NCBI GenBank assembly: GCA_002964805.2
Contig: PUDQ02000005.1
Span: 1-64,000, forward strand
Direction of reading: 5' to 3'
Source: Trametes villosa
Taxonomy: Eukaryota; Basidiomycota; Agaricomycetes; Polyporales; Polyporaceae
Length of the DNA stretch: 64,000 bases
In this document: positions 11,897-23,700 of the stretch, piece after piece
Layout of the letters: each line of letters starts with the position of its first letter
How positions within the stretch are numbered: position 1 is the first letter of the stretch
The notes under the pieces: generated by a model
What the model saw: the letters and a program-made list of their open reading frames with translations, nothing else
Told to the model about the DNA's origin: nothing
The model's database searches: none
Position numbers and translations under genes: made by a program

Positions 11897-13052
11897 CCCG
11901 AGGAACGTCGGGAGCGCGGGGCGGACGTTCTACAAGCTGAGGGTATGTACTACAAGCGCGGAACGGCCGCGAGCGCGCCGCGGACGTTCTACAAATCACA
12001 GGGGCGCGTACCACAAGCTAGGAACGGTCGCGCGCTCGCCAAAGCGGGTTGTACAAGTTGAGAGCGCGATCTACAAGCCCGGAATGGCCGCGCGCGCGCC
12101 CGGGCGGGTTGTACAAGTGGAGGGCGCGTACTACAACCGCGGGACGGCCGCGCGCTCGCGTGGGCGGGTTCTACAAGTAAAAGGCAGATACTACAACCGC
12201 GGGACGGCCGCGCGCTCGCGCGGGCGGGTTCTACAAGTAAAAGGCAGATACTACAACCGCGGGACGGCCGCGCGCGCGCCCGGGCGGGTTGTACAAGTGG
12301 AGGGCGCGTACTACAACCGCGGGACGGCCGCGCGCTCGCGTGGGCGGGTTCTACAAGTAAAAGGCAGATACTACAACCGCGGGACGGCCGCGCGCTCGCG
12401 CGGGCGGGTTCTACAAGTAAAAGGCAGATACTACAACCGCGGGACGGCCGCGCGCGCGCCCGGGCGGGTTGTACAAGTGGAGGGCGCGTACTACAACCGC
12501 GGGACGGCCGCGCGCGCGCTCGGGCGAGTTATACAATACGAGGAGAGTATATACAAGAGCGGGGAACGCCGTGGGCGTTCTCAAACCGTAACTACAATGT
12601 GTAGTGTCGTTTTACAAGCTCGGAGGTCATGAGTGCGTTTTTGAGCGTGTTTTACAGAGTCCGGGACGTTCTACAAGTGCGGAGGACCCGGCGGACACAT
12701 CACGGACGTTCTACAACGGCGGAGGCGTATTTACAATGCCGGGAACCCACGGCGAGTGCCTGGAAAGGTTTTACAAGGAGCACTGGTGTTTGACAGGCCG
12801 GGACCGGTCGCGGTAGGGTAGTACAAGGCCGCAGTGGCGCAGCAGAAGTTCTACAACCCCAAGAGGGTGCCCTGGTACGGTTATACAATACTATATACAA
12901 GCCATGCCCCTAGAGCCGATATTACAAGGCTTGTGACAGTGCTTGTGGTACTTGTGGGCTGTTTGTATATTGTACTAGTAGTGTTCATAGAATACACAGT
13001 ACTATTACCACAACTATGGCTGATTGTATTACAGGATTGGCAACTACTGGTG
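11897..13052 (-). repeat. Right terminal inverted repeat of the KDZ element
   Basis: Reverse complement of 17-1172. The tandem units are in the same number and order. One unit near 12090-12115 differs from its partner near 955-980 (gcgcgcccgggc against cgctcgcgtggg type), which looks like exchange between neighbouring units. Confidence 0.88.
12109..12528. repeat. Mirror copy of the 60-bp/180-bp tandem array in the right TIR
   Basis: The same units as 541-960 in opposite orientation, with the same A-B-B order. Both arrays read open in one frame as repeats of about 20 residues, but this is a by-product of the GC-rich repeat and not a gene. Confidence 0.8.
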
Positions 13053-13059
13053 GTGCCGT
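13053..13059. repeat. Right target-site duplication of the KDZ element
   Basis: GTGCCGT(C) directly after the right TIR, matching 10-16(17). Confidence 0.75.
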
Positions 13060-14434
13060 CACTCCGTCCACAGTCCGCTTCCTATGCCGCCCTTGCTCCT
13101 GTCACAGCGCTCCACACGGTGACCACAGCGCATTGGTTCCCGTTCGCTCGGGATACAGGCTTCATTGAGGAGCGGGCTCTCACCCGCCCTCTCGGGGTGT
13201 GCTTCCTTTCCCTCGATAGACCTTCCCGTGCGATACACTCCTGAACGGCGCTGGCGTGCGCCTCCCGCGCTCCGCGCGCCATTCCGTCCTCTAACCTTGT
13301 TCTGCAACAGCGCCGCACAAACTGTCACCGGCCAATTGCGCTGCACCCATCTATTCGCGGATCATCGCACGCGCCCTGCGCCGGGTTCGCACTACCGCGC
13401 TTCCCCACGACGCCTTCGATGCTTCATGGCCACATGCGTGCACGGCCATCTCACGCTGTCGTCCCTTTGTGGCACGCCCCATGGGGCACAAACTCTGTTT
13501 CCTCGTCCCTGGCCTTCCGCGCCAACACAGCCCGGCGCATCCCTGCCACGGCCGTGTCGCACTCTGTCCCCAATCAGACCGCCCTTGCGCACAGAACTTG
13601 AGAACCACCTGCCCACCCAGAAGCACCGGCCACCTTCTCGCGTCCAGGCTTGGTCCTCTCCGCGATCACCTGGACCTTTGCCTTCGCGCACCGTTCCTAC
13701 CCCCAATTGCAATCTAGAACGTGTCCGAGGGTCTGCGCACTACGACCGAGCGCAGCGATCTTCCCCAGCGCATGCGCTGCTCCTGCGCTTACAGATCGAT
13801 CGGGTGCGCCCGCGCAGACGGCTGCTGCTCCGCGCCGCACGCCAGTGCGTTGGGTCATCCCACTGTTGTGGGTATGCGATCCGCGCTCGCGCCGACAGTT
13901 GCGTCACCGCCATTGGCAGTCGGATCCACCAAGTCCACTCACTCTGGAAGGCAACTTACCCCATCGCCGATGCCCCAAGTCCATCCTCACAGGATCACGT
14001 GTCCGCGACAGCCCGCCCGCTCTCCCTTTGTATGCGCACGAGCCATGCCCTGCGCGACCGCGTCCGTCTACAGACCCGGAACGACGGACATGTCTTCGTA
14101 TGCATTTTGAGCGCTCTGCGTTGCAGAATTTTCCGTCCGCAGGCCAGAGCACCACAGTTTCAAACATTCGATCGGACGAATATTCAGCCAGCAGCCTGCT
14201 CATCCCAACCCCAGCAGAGAAACACTGGCCTCTGCAACGTCTTTCCGGCACATTTGCGCGCCGTCCTTCGACCACCATTTGCAGTGCGCGCACCCAGCCG
14301 TCAAACCTTTCTTTGGCAGGCTTCTTGCACCCTCGAGCCTGCATTGGCAGCCTGACCGATCTCTCGTTAACACGTATAGCCCCTGGGCATTCCCTCGCCG
14401 TCCCTCCTCCCCAATACCCCCGCCCCGTTGCATC
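13060..14434. other. GC-rich upstream region of the first PHD-like gene
   Basis: Several frames are open here only because the region is GC-rich and poor in stop codons. No domain is visible. The part from about 14200 (tctgcaacgtctttcc, ccgtcaaacctttc) is partly repeated at 18945-19015, which marks it as the duplicated 5' region of the tandem gene family. Confidence 0.5.
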
Positions 14435-15819
14435 ATGGCTGCTCTGAACGCTCCCCAGCAATACCTGCCCACCGCCAACCCGCTCGATGCTGCCCAGGAG
14501 GCTCGCCTGCTTCGGAGGAACCCCATGGTGTTCATGCACCACCCCTCGGCACACCATGTGCCTAGCATCTTCGGTGAGTGTTTCCTTGGTGCTGTCGTCC
14601 CCCCGTCACAAATGTCCTCCTCAGTGACCGCCGAGCCCTCGCTTCCTCCCCAACCCGTCGCACCCGGCACAGTGTGAGCACCCTCCCCTCCCAGCTTGTA
14701 TCCCACTCATCGCACCGCAGGTGCTGCCGTCTCGCCGATGATGTGCACGACGACGTCCCCGATGCGAACGTCACTTACATCCTGGTGACGGCCATTCGTC
14801 AGTTCTCTGGCACAGGAAACGTGAGTGCGAGCTTTCGCGCGCTGTCCCAAGCACTCAGCGCGCTTTCCAGATTTACGTCGAGGCCACACCCCTCATGTAC
14901 TGGACGTCTATCAAAGACGACGTGCGCTCCCTCAATCCCAACACCCACCGGGTCATCCGATCGATTCGCACGTTGGAGGTTGTGCAGACTCGTGAGATTG
15001 GTTGTCCGCCGACGATCGAACCCATCGCGCGCCTCCGCCAGTGCGGTCGGCTGGTCCCCTTCAACCCTTCCACCATCAGCCTTCGCACCGTCTATCGCCC
15101 CGCACACTTTTGGAGGTGCGACCTCATCTTGGAGAAAGACGCAGCTGGCGGCGTCCAACTCACCACGGTACGTCCCTCCTGTCCGCCGCCTGTGCAGGCG
15201 TCCCGCTGACCGATGAACTATCACTCACTCACTCTTACTCCAGAACCCGGCCCCTCTTTGCTTGGACTTCCCCAACTGCACGCTCGGGCACCTCTATCAG
15301 CCATACGACGCCACCGCCGGCCGCATGCGCTGGTGTCACGGGTGCATGTGGTGGTTCCACACGGTGTGCATCTCCCAGGGCCCACCTCCGCTCCTCGCAC
15401 CGCACGCTCCGGCCTGGTGGAACTTCCACCCAGCGACCCGCCACGAGAGGTTGTGGGCCGACGTGCTCCGCCTCCCCGTCGAACGCAGGCCTCAATCTGG
15501 GTCGCTACACCGAGTCGGCACCATGGAGCCGGACGATGTCATCAATGCCAAGTTCCCTCACTCTTACGAGCTGCTCATCACCCACGTCCGCACCATCCAC
15601 GCCGCCCATGGCGTTCCTCAGAACATCAAGGCGTTCATTCGCGCGTTCCTGGACAACCAGCTCACTGTGCTCGAACAGCGCGATCCCGCGCACCTGGCCG
15701 CGATGGGCCTCTCTAGCGACCACCACATTGCGCCGATGGACGACCTCGCTGCGGAGATTGCTGCTCAGAAGGAACGTCAGGAGTGGTTCACCTGCCCCCG
15801 CTGCGCGAGGAGTATCTGA
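14435..15819 (+). CDS. PHD-like zinc-binding protein, tandem copy A (5 exons, 386 aa)
   Basis: Exons 14435-14573, 14625-14673, 14721-14820, 14871-15167 and 15244-15819 join in frame to 386 residues; the short second exon is the least certain. The last exon carries a PHD-type ligand pattern: C-x5-C (CLDFPNC), then WCHGC, then WWFHTVC. The final C-x2-C (CPRC) comes only about 140 residues later, five residues from the C-terminus. The part between the half-fingers contains FPHSYELLITHVR and is helical in look. The N-terminal 200 residues are not recognised with certainty; a BAH-like fold would fit a fungal BAH-PHD chromatin reader, but this is a guess. It is a tandem paralogue of the gene at 16507. 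Confidence 0.72.
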
Positions 15820-16506
15820 CGGGAACCTCGACGCGCCCTCTCTTGCTCGTTCGTGTTCGCCCTTGCCCCCCGCATAGCAGTTCCATGAACCCACGCCCCT
15901 TTCGGCCAGCAGCGCGGTAGAAATGTAACGATAGGCTCGTGATCGCATGTATGTCCGTACCCGTATTTGGTCACAATGTATCTCGGCAGTGTTGCTGGAT
16001 TCCACCCGACCACTGCGTCCTCTGCGGCTCAGCTGAGGCCTGCCCGCCCGCGTAGTCCTCAAACCGCCTTCGCGGTGCCGCAGGCGGCTGCTCCCCCGGC
16101 GCACGGCACCTTGACCTCGCCGCACGGCCACCGCGGCACTGCAGGCCGCTGCTCCGCCGCGCTCACACGCCGTCCCCAGTGTGTCTTCTTACCCTCCCAT
16201 ACACCTAAAACGGTGCTCTTCAGCCCTGTCCACCCCTCCGTTTACTTCCGCGCTCCCGTGCTTGCAGCGCTCGAACCCATGCTGTCATACCCGCCATCTT
16301 CCCGTGACACAGCTCTTCTCCGATCGACACATCGGTGCCTCTTCTGCACCGGCTCAGTACTCTTCGGTGTCGCCAGCCCCGTGTCCAATAGGCTTTGCGC
16401 ATTCAGCCTGCGTGGGCTGTGACGTTCCCTCCTCGCCAGTTCCCATTAGAATACGCCTCCCCGCAGCGCCCCGCCCTTCTCTCTCCCCGCCCTGTTGCCA
16501 TCCGCC

Positions 16507-17870
16507 ATGGCCGACCACACCGCTGCTTTGTCCGGCACGCTCTCCTCTGCGGAAGAAACACACCTCCTACAGACCGACCCTGTCGGGTTCTTCTCGCATT
16601 CCTCCATGCAGAAGCTCGACACTTTCCAGGGTGAGTGCCCAGCAGAGTCCCCCTCTGTTCATCTCACCCATATGCGGTCCAGTGTCGGGCAACCCTTCTC
16701 TCCCCCCTCAGCCGATTTCCCGAGGATCTGTGTAAGCTCGCGCGCACCGCTCCTGGTCTCCTGCTCACCGTTCCCCAGATGTGCCTACCTCGCGTCCGCA
16801 GCGCACCCATACGCCGTGGACCCCGCGCTCTCCTACCTCGCTGTGGCGGAGATCGGCAGGTTCTCTGGGACGGGCAACGTGAGCAGCCTCCGCTCCCGCC
16901 GATACACGCGCTGAGTGCGCGCACCAGGTGTACGTCAAGGGCATGCCCCTCGCTCATTCGTCAGACATTCGCATGCCCCACCGTGTGGACATCGACAAGA
17001 CGTCCGTGGAGTACCTCCTCGGCGCGCCCTCTGCGCTCGAGCTCGTTCAAGTTCAACGCCCTCAGCATCTCCCGTTCATCCAACCCGCGTCGAACCTCCG
17101 TCAGCGCGGCCGCGTGGTCGTGTTCGCCAGCCACACGCTCAGCCTGCGCACCCTCTATCAGCCCGCTCACCTCCTGCGCTCCGAGGTAAAACTCGCAGCC
17201 GACGTTCACAACCACCTTTCCCTCATTCGAGTACGTCGCCAACGCGCCCTTTTTGTCCGCACACTATACTGACCTCTGTTGCAAGGCCACGCCTCCTATC
17301 TGCGCCGATCGTGACCGCTGTAAGCTCGGCCGACGATACTACCCATGCGGTATGACGGGCGCGTGCGTCCGCTGGTGCCAGAACTGCACACGGTGGTTTC
17401 ACACCTACTGCCTCGCACCGACCGGTCCCCCCAGCCTCGCCCGCGATCCCCCTGCCTGGTCAGCGTTCAAGCCTAGGCACGCCGACGAGGACCTGTGGGC
17501 CGGCGTACTCACCCTCCCCATAAAACGCAGACCCGAGTCCGGGCCGCTCCTTCGCGGATCGACCGCAAACCTAGAGGGACTCCTCTGGGAGACATTTCCT
17601 CACTCCTACGAGCTGCTCATCGCCCACGTCCGTGAGCGCACCATGGCCAGCGCCGTGCCTGAGAACGTTATTGCGTTCCTCACCGAATGCCTCAGTGCAC
17701 AGCTCACCGAGCCCGAGCGCCGCCTGCTTGAGGCTGACGCCGCATACCTCCAGTCGATCGGCATCCCCAACGCGTACCCCGAGCCAATGGAGGCCCTCAG
17801 GCAGGAGATCGCGGCCCACGCCGCCAACCCTGAGTGGTTCTTGTGCCCAGACTGCCACTCCCACATCTGA
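16507..17870 (+). CDS. PHD-like zinc-binding protein, tandem copy B (4 exons, 392 aa)
   Basis: Exons 16507-16630, 16712-16878, 16928-17230 and 17286-17870 join in frame to 392 residues. It matches copy A throughout, from the FSGTGN motif near residue 95 to the last exon. The zinc ligands are C-x5-C (CADRDRC), WCQNC, WFHTYC and, about 145 residues on, CPDC near the C-terminus. The shared segment FPHSYELLI(A/T)HVR lies in the long insertion. The two genes are 0.7 kb apart in the same direction, and their upstream regions share GC-rich blocks, so they came from a tandem duplication of about 2 kb. If the finger folds, a chromatin or protein-binding role is likely. The second-exon acceptor is a reasoned choice. 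Confidence 0.72.
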
Positions 17871-18129
17871 CGCAAACGTTCACGACGTCCTTTTTTCTTT
17901 TGTACACTTCCCCACGCTCTCCTCTCCCGTTTTCCATCTGCTCGACGCCTCCCAATTTGTGATGTAGGCCTACGACCCCACGTACCTAGCCGTCTGCCTT
18001 CCCTCCTCCATACCACCTTGCGCGCCCGCTCGTCTGTCCCCGCGCGTCGTGTACGAACAATGATCTTTATCTCGCAATGTCATCGCGCGACCGCCCACCT
18101 CGTCCGCCGCATTTTCCCATGCGTTACCT

Positions 18130-19030
18130 GACCTAGCCAAAGGCCCTACGCGCCGCCGCAGCCCACCGCATGGCCGCGTTTCCGCTCCGCTTAGGCTCGT
18201 TGCGCTCGACCGTCGGTATGCCCGCGCTGGCGTGCCTTCCTCTCAAAGTGTTTCCGCGGCGCCGCAGGCAGCTGCTCAGCCGCATTTGCACGCTGTCTTC
18301 TCGTCCTCCTTCGCACCGATTTTTCCAAGATCTGCATCTTTGCGCCACGCTCCTCCACCGCACTCTTGCCCTGCCACGCGCAGACTCTGTGCGGAACAGC
18401 ATGCTGCTGCTCCACCGCGCTCACACGCTGTCGCCAGCTCATCTCCCGACCGTCCGATACCCTACCGCCCTTTGGTACACGTCCATGCTTCCTCATCCCA
18501 CCCCGTCGACACGCGCGGACGTAAGCCGCAGCATATGGACCTCGTTTAAGTCATCCTCCGCAAAGAACTCGCTCACGCGGTCGCTTGTAGTGCACCCGTG
18601 AGCGGCTCGCGTGAGCGGCTCGATGTGTGCAGTATGCGAACCATGTCCACCTCTTTGCCCATCCAATGCGCGAATGGTCATATGCACCCAACAGGCACCC
18701 TGGGCTTGCACTGCTTCCCGATCGGTACTCCCTACGGTCTCACCAGATCTTGATTCCCAGCGGCGCGGGACGAAGTCTAACCAACCAGTCGGCCCACTCC
18801 TCTGGGTCACACGCTCTCCAATTTGACCTCAAACCGAACCCGCGCCGATCGAGTGCCTTCCTCCCGCAGTCCGGAAAGCACAGGATGTGATGCGCCACGC
18901 CCGTTCCATCCCTGCACTTCTCCGGTCCACAACTCGATACCTTGTCTGCAACGTCTTTCCAGCTCGGGACGGTCTAGCGCTGCCGTCAAACCTTTGTTCG
19001 ATAGGCTTTGCACACCCCGCGTGCACGCGC
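18130..19030 (+). pseudogene. Degraded upstream part of a third PHD-like tandem copy
   Basis: Blocks of the upstream regions of copies A and B recur here: ggcgccgcaggcagctgctc and ctccaccgcgctcacacgc (compare 16070-16170), and tctgcaacgtctttcc with ccgtcaaacctttg (compare 14232-14312). Also cgataggctttgcacac matches caataggctttgcgcat at 16388. The order agrees with a third unit whose start codon and body would follow. At 19031 the gypsy LTR begins, and no body is found on its far side, so the copy is truncated. Confidence 0.5.
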
Positions 19031-20673
19031 TGTCGTAGGCTATCCGGGAATCGGATTGATTGGGTAGGTGAAAGGGGTGAGAGGATATGGTGATGAAGAT
19101 TCCCTGATGCTGCCGCAAAGCGTGTGGGGTTTCCTGTTTTCCAACAGAGGCTTTGCCGAGTTCGTGACTAAGCTGGGCTGGCTATGATCCTTGAATAACC
19201 GTGTGTGGTGTGTGTAGGTAAAGACCGCGGGTGCGAGTCTTAGATGGTGGTTGCCCTGAGTGCTCGGGCAGAGTTCCCCCTATATGTGTTGGGAGGGTCG
19301 AGTTCGGGCTGTGTCGGGATGCGAGTGCTGGTTCTTCCTACGTATAGTCACGCTCTGCGTAGCGTGGCAAGTGACGTCTCTTCTGTGACCCCGTGTCGAG
19401 CGAGCTGCTGTAGCGCGCTGATTGACGTGTCTGCTGGCCCCGTGTCGAGTGTGCTGTCGTTAGCGCACTGATTGACGTGTCAGTTGTCCTATCTCCTGGG
19501 TCCCGTGTTGGTACGCCCTGCGGTTGGCGTGTCAAGTGACGGTGTCGTGCGGTCGTGCTTCTGTCTTCGTACCAGTAGTTGTCGCAAAGTTCCGGTGAAC
19601 CCCAACTAGTCTGGTAGCTTCAGTGTTCTCGTGTGCGTGTCTTCTTCGTCTGTGGTCAGTAGTTGTCGTAAACTCTCGGCTAGAGCCCAACTAATCTGAC
19701 GAGTCCTGTCGTGTTCGTCTGTGTCTCTCCATGGGTACCAGTAGTTGTCGCAGAGTTCCGGTGAACCCCAACTAATCTGGTGAGTTCTGTGCTACGTCGG
19801 CTGTGTACGGCGTGTGCTAGTAGTTGTCGCAAGGTCCCGTGTGAACCCCAACTAATCTAGCCTAAAAGGCTGCTTGCTGAGTGCTTGGTGGTGAATATGT
19901 GGTGGTGGTGAGGTAGTAGTGGTGGTGGGGACACCAAGGTGTGGGTTGACCACCTTAGGGGGCTTTCGAGAATAAATGATTGCCTCTTAGTGCCTTGCTC
20001 AGCCCGGTATTTATACCCGAGGCAGAGGGGCGTGGGAAACCTGTACAGTACATGACAAAGCAGGTCTAAAGTACGACTAAGCTATGTCCAGCATAATCTT
20101 GCATGTCCATGAATTTTCCTGTCCTTTCCGGCTCTTTCCATGACCTCTATTCCTTTCCTTCCTACTCCTTTCCGGGACTTTCCAGAACATTCTAAGAATA
20201 TTCCATGAACAGCCTAGGGCTTTCATCAACCATTCTAGTGCTTTCCAGTAGTTTAGGCTAGAGGATGGTGGAATATTCCAGAAGTTTCCGGGGTATTCCG
20301 TGAGTTTCTGGTGCGTTCTTGCCTGGTATCTCCTGGATTGTTCCGGCGCCTTCCGTTCCTTGATGCTACCCACTGAGTGCTGATGCCCTAGAAAGTTCTA
20401 GAACCCTCTGGCTATGTCTCTGCTTCCGTGACTGGGATATTCTAGCGTGTTCTTGATGGGTGATGCTGACACGCAGACTCCTTTCTCCTCTTGACATGTC
20501 TGGAACCTTCTAGAATGTTCTCGACCTTCAGGAATATTCCCTCGTGTTCCGGCAGCTACCAGACTCTTCCCGGGTGCCCTTCCTGTCTGGCTGTATGGTG
20601 AGTGCTCATCTGGTCTGGTGTACACTGGAAGGTTCCGGTAGGTCCATGTGCCAAACCTGTTTGGTGCATGACA
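19031..20673 (-). repeat. 3' LTR of gypsy element 1
   Basis: Same length and ends as the 5' LTR; the same heat-shock-like clusters lie at 20391-20539 and the TATA box at 20016-20009. Confidence 0.92.
20391..20539 (-). promoter_or_regulatory. Same heat shock element cluster in the 3' LTR
   Basis: GAAagTTCtaGAA at 20391-20403, GAAccTTCtaGAAtgTTC at 20503-20520, TTCagGAAtaTTC at 20527-20539. Confidence 0.68.
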
Positions 20674-20686
20674 TCCGCCCCACAGT
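20674..20686 (-). other. Polypurine tract of gypsy element 1
   Basis: ACTGTGGGGCGGA on the minus strand directly before the 3' LTR, the normal position of the plus-strand primer. Confidence 0.7.
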
Positions 20687-20715
20687 TTCACGGCCGTCCT
20701 CGGTCGCTACTCCAG

Positions 20716-23700
20716 CTAATGAAAATGGCTTCGGGTGCGTCGGCTCACTGGAATATCCTCGAGGTCTGAGTCGTCTTCTTCGTCTGGGTCCTGCTCGACT
20801 TCTGGTTCTTCATCATCCCATTCTATCTCCTCCTGTTCTTCGGCTGCTTGTCTCCGGGATGCGCTTTCCCCTATCATACTGATTGGGTCTGTGGCGATGC
20901 CATCCAAACTTCTTCCAGCTGAGTCGTATGCTAGAAGCCTGAATGCAGCAACACTTTCCCTTGATATCTCTCCATTGAGCTCCTTGATGACGTATGCGCC
21001 GTTGTAGGTCTGCCGCACTACTTCATATGGTCCTAAGTAGCGGGGTTTGTGTTTGCGGTTCATCTCCCGTTCAACGGCAGTGTTCCTGACGAGGACAAGG
21101 TCTCCTGGTTCAAAGGCTTTCTTCCTCAACCTATGGGCAAACCTTGCCTCAAAGTGCTCCTTGGATGAGATGCGGGTTTTCCGGAGTACGTCTGCTGCGT
21201 GCGCTACATCTTGTGGTCTCCTTTCCAACTGGCGGATGCGTAGTGCCAGGAGGTCAGAGTGGGACATGCCTTGGTGGAATCCTTGCACCATGAATGTGTA
21301 TTCTCGTAGATCCATGGGCAGGGTGGGATGGACTCCGTGCAATAAGAAGTAAGGGCTGAAACCGGTTGTTTGTCGAATGGTGATCCTGTCTGCGAACTGT
21401 GCGTGGGGTAGTAGTTCTGGCCACCGGGATATTTCTCCTTCACAGGCCTTGACAAGGGATTCACGGAGTATGAAGTGACCGCGTTCAACTACTCCGTTGG
21501 CTTTGGAGTTGTACGGAGAGATGCGGATGTGGTGGATCCCGTACTTGTTGACTAGAGCTTCAAATGCGCCTTTGAATTCTGAACCGTTGTCGGTGATAAC
21601 GTGGTGAACGGCTCCGTAGCGACATATGATCTGCTCCCAGAAGAACTTGGCGACTTCTTTCGAGTTTGCACTCCGTAAGGCCCGTGTTTCAGTGACTCCA
21701 GACAGGTCGTCCCAACATGCGATGATACAGGTATATCCTCTTGCTTTCGGCATGAACATGACGTCCATGTGTACTTTGTAGAACAGGTCTACTGGTGTGG
21801 ATATGATGAGGGGGACTTCGACTTTCTTGGTGCTTCGGATTTGGCATTCTCGGCATGAGCTGACATATTGGCGGATGTCGGAGTGGTAGAAGGGCCAGAA
21901 GAAGCGAAGCCTGATGGTCTCAAATGTGGCTTGCTCTCCTCTATGTCCTATGCCGTCATGTGCCTCTTTGAGAATGCGTAGTCGTTTGTCCTGGTTGAGA
22001 ATAACCCGTACAGGCATGCGGCGTGGGTATCGGCGATACAACCGTCCTTCCTTCACAAAGTATTGCTGGCATTTCCTCAGGAACTTGAAGCGTGCAGCCG
22101 TAGTAGGGAAGTTGGGAAGTTTAAGGGTGTCCAGAAATTGGAAAATGTTCTGCAGGGTCACATCTTGAGTGGTGGTGGTGGTGATGAGAGCCCTGGACAT
22201 TTCCGGTGGGGTGGTTAACTGGTGTGACTTGAACTCCCTGCGTGCGCGTTCTGGTGTGAGTCCGGCATAGAGGGCGATGTTGTCCAACCATTCGTCCTCT
22301 CTGTCTTCTTCGTCCTGCTCTCCTTCTCCTAGGGGTCTTCGGGATAGTGCGTCTGGTCCTTTGTGCTGAGCGGCGGGGACGTGGATAAGCTTGAAGTCGA
22401 AAAGTAGTATGCCTTGTATCCATCGGTTGATTGTAGCGTTCGGCTGAAGGTCAGGCTCATTGAGCATGCCTTTGATGTACTTGGCGTCCACCTCAACGTG
22501 CAGGGTCTTAACTCCTACGAGGTAAAGTCTCCATCTCCTGAGTGCGCGGTATAGTCCGTACAGTTCCAGCTTCGGCTGACTGTAGTTCGCCTCAGTTGCG
22601 TTCATCGGCAATGATCCATATCGTGCGGGTCTCCGGCGGCCTTCTTCATCAATCTGTGAGAGGATAAAGCCCACAGCGTACTTGCTTGAGTCAACTGATA
22701 GGATGACGGGGCTTTCGGATGTGTAGTCGATTGGTCGTAGGGCTGGCGCTGAGGCTACTATCTCCTTCAACTCCTCGAATGCTTCCTGTCTTCTCTCATC
22801 CCATATAAACTCAGCTCCGTTGAGCGTAAGCTCTCTCAAGGGTCTGACCCTCTCTGAGAAATCCTTGATCCATATCCTAACTGTGCCGCAAAGGCCGATG
22901 AAGCCTCGGACGTCCTTGACGGTCTTGGGAGGTGGCCAGTTCCGGATCTTCTCTACTTTGTCGTCTTCGGGCATTCGTCCTTCTGGGGTGCACTTTTGTC
23001 CAACAATGATGACGTCTGGTCGGCAGATCTGGGCCTTGAGTCCTGAGAATGTGATTCCGGCGTGTCCGACTCGGTGTAATATGCGGTGTACATCGTTGGC
23101 GTGCTCCCATATAAATCGGCGTATGCCGGGATTTTCTGGGAGTGTCTCCGGGTTTCCTTGTGCGTCGGGATATTGCGTAGCGGGGCCCTTGATGGGCAGG
23201 TCGTCAATGAACACGTTGGCAGTGTGAGGGATTTCGTCTTGAAGAACGAATGTCATACAGGCTTGGAACTCGGCGGGTGAGTTCGTGAAACCCATAGGCA
23301 TAGATGTTAGCCGTAGCAGTCCGAGTGGTGACTGGAAGGCTGTCAGGTCGCGGCTGATGGGGTCAAGTTTGCGTGCGTCGAATGCCCAGAAGAGGTCGAG
23401 TACGGTGTAGCACTGTCGTCCGGCGAATGGTTCCACAAAGTCGTCAAGACTTGGTGGTAGTCCTGCATCTCGGATGGTGACTGCGTTGAGTGGCTGGAGG
23501 TCGTGGACTAGTCGAAGCTTCCCATTCTTCTTCAACACACAAAACCACTTAGAGCGATATGATGACTGGCATCGCTCATAGACTCCTGCCTCTAGCTTTC
23601 CCTTCATCAACTCGATAACTTGCTCACGGATTCCGGGTGGAATGGGTATGTTCTTCTCGACCCAGGGTACGTGCGGGATGGTGGGTATGATGTACGGTGA

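Larger units (their letters stand above)
17..13052. mobile_element. Complete KDZ-type DNA transposon, 13.0 kb
   Basis: The ends are inverted copies (CACCAGTAGTTGCC at the left, its complement at the right) and continue as TIRs of about 1.16 kb. Outside them lies the same 7-bp sequence GTGCCGT on both sides (8 bp, GTGCCGTC, if the first C of the TIR is shared), as expected for a target duplication. Inside are a KDZ transposase on the minus strand and a second multi-exon gene on the plus strand, transcribed away from each other from a 1.8 kb spacer. KDZ elements are known from fungi, and Zisupton relatives make 8-bp duplications. Both genes keep open reading frames through all predicted introns, so the element looks recent. 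The family call rests on the transposase motifs; the boundaries rest on symmetry (left position plus right position equals 13069). Confidence 0.88.

Noticed and set aside
13165..14447. Plus-strand open frames of 396 and 265 residues
   Set aside because: Stop-poor GC-rich sequence with no domain, overlapping frames, and similarity only to upstream regions of the neighbouring tandem genes.
18130..19030. 5' LTR or leader of gypsy element 2 on the left side of element 1
   Set aside because: The sequence matches the upstream regions of the PHD-like genes, not the gag leader or the putative LTR at 38702-39081.
22121..23207. Minus-strand frames of 77-100 residues inside pol
   Set aside because: Alternative frames of the intact Pol ORF.
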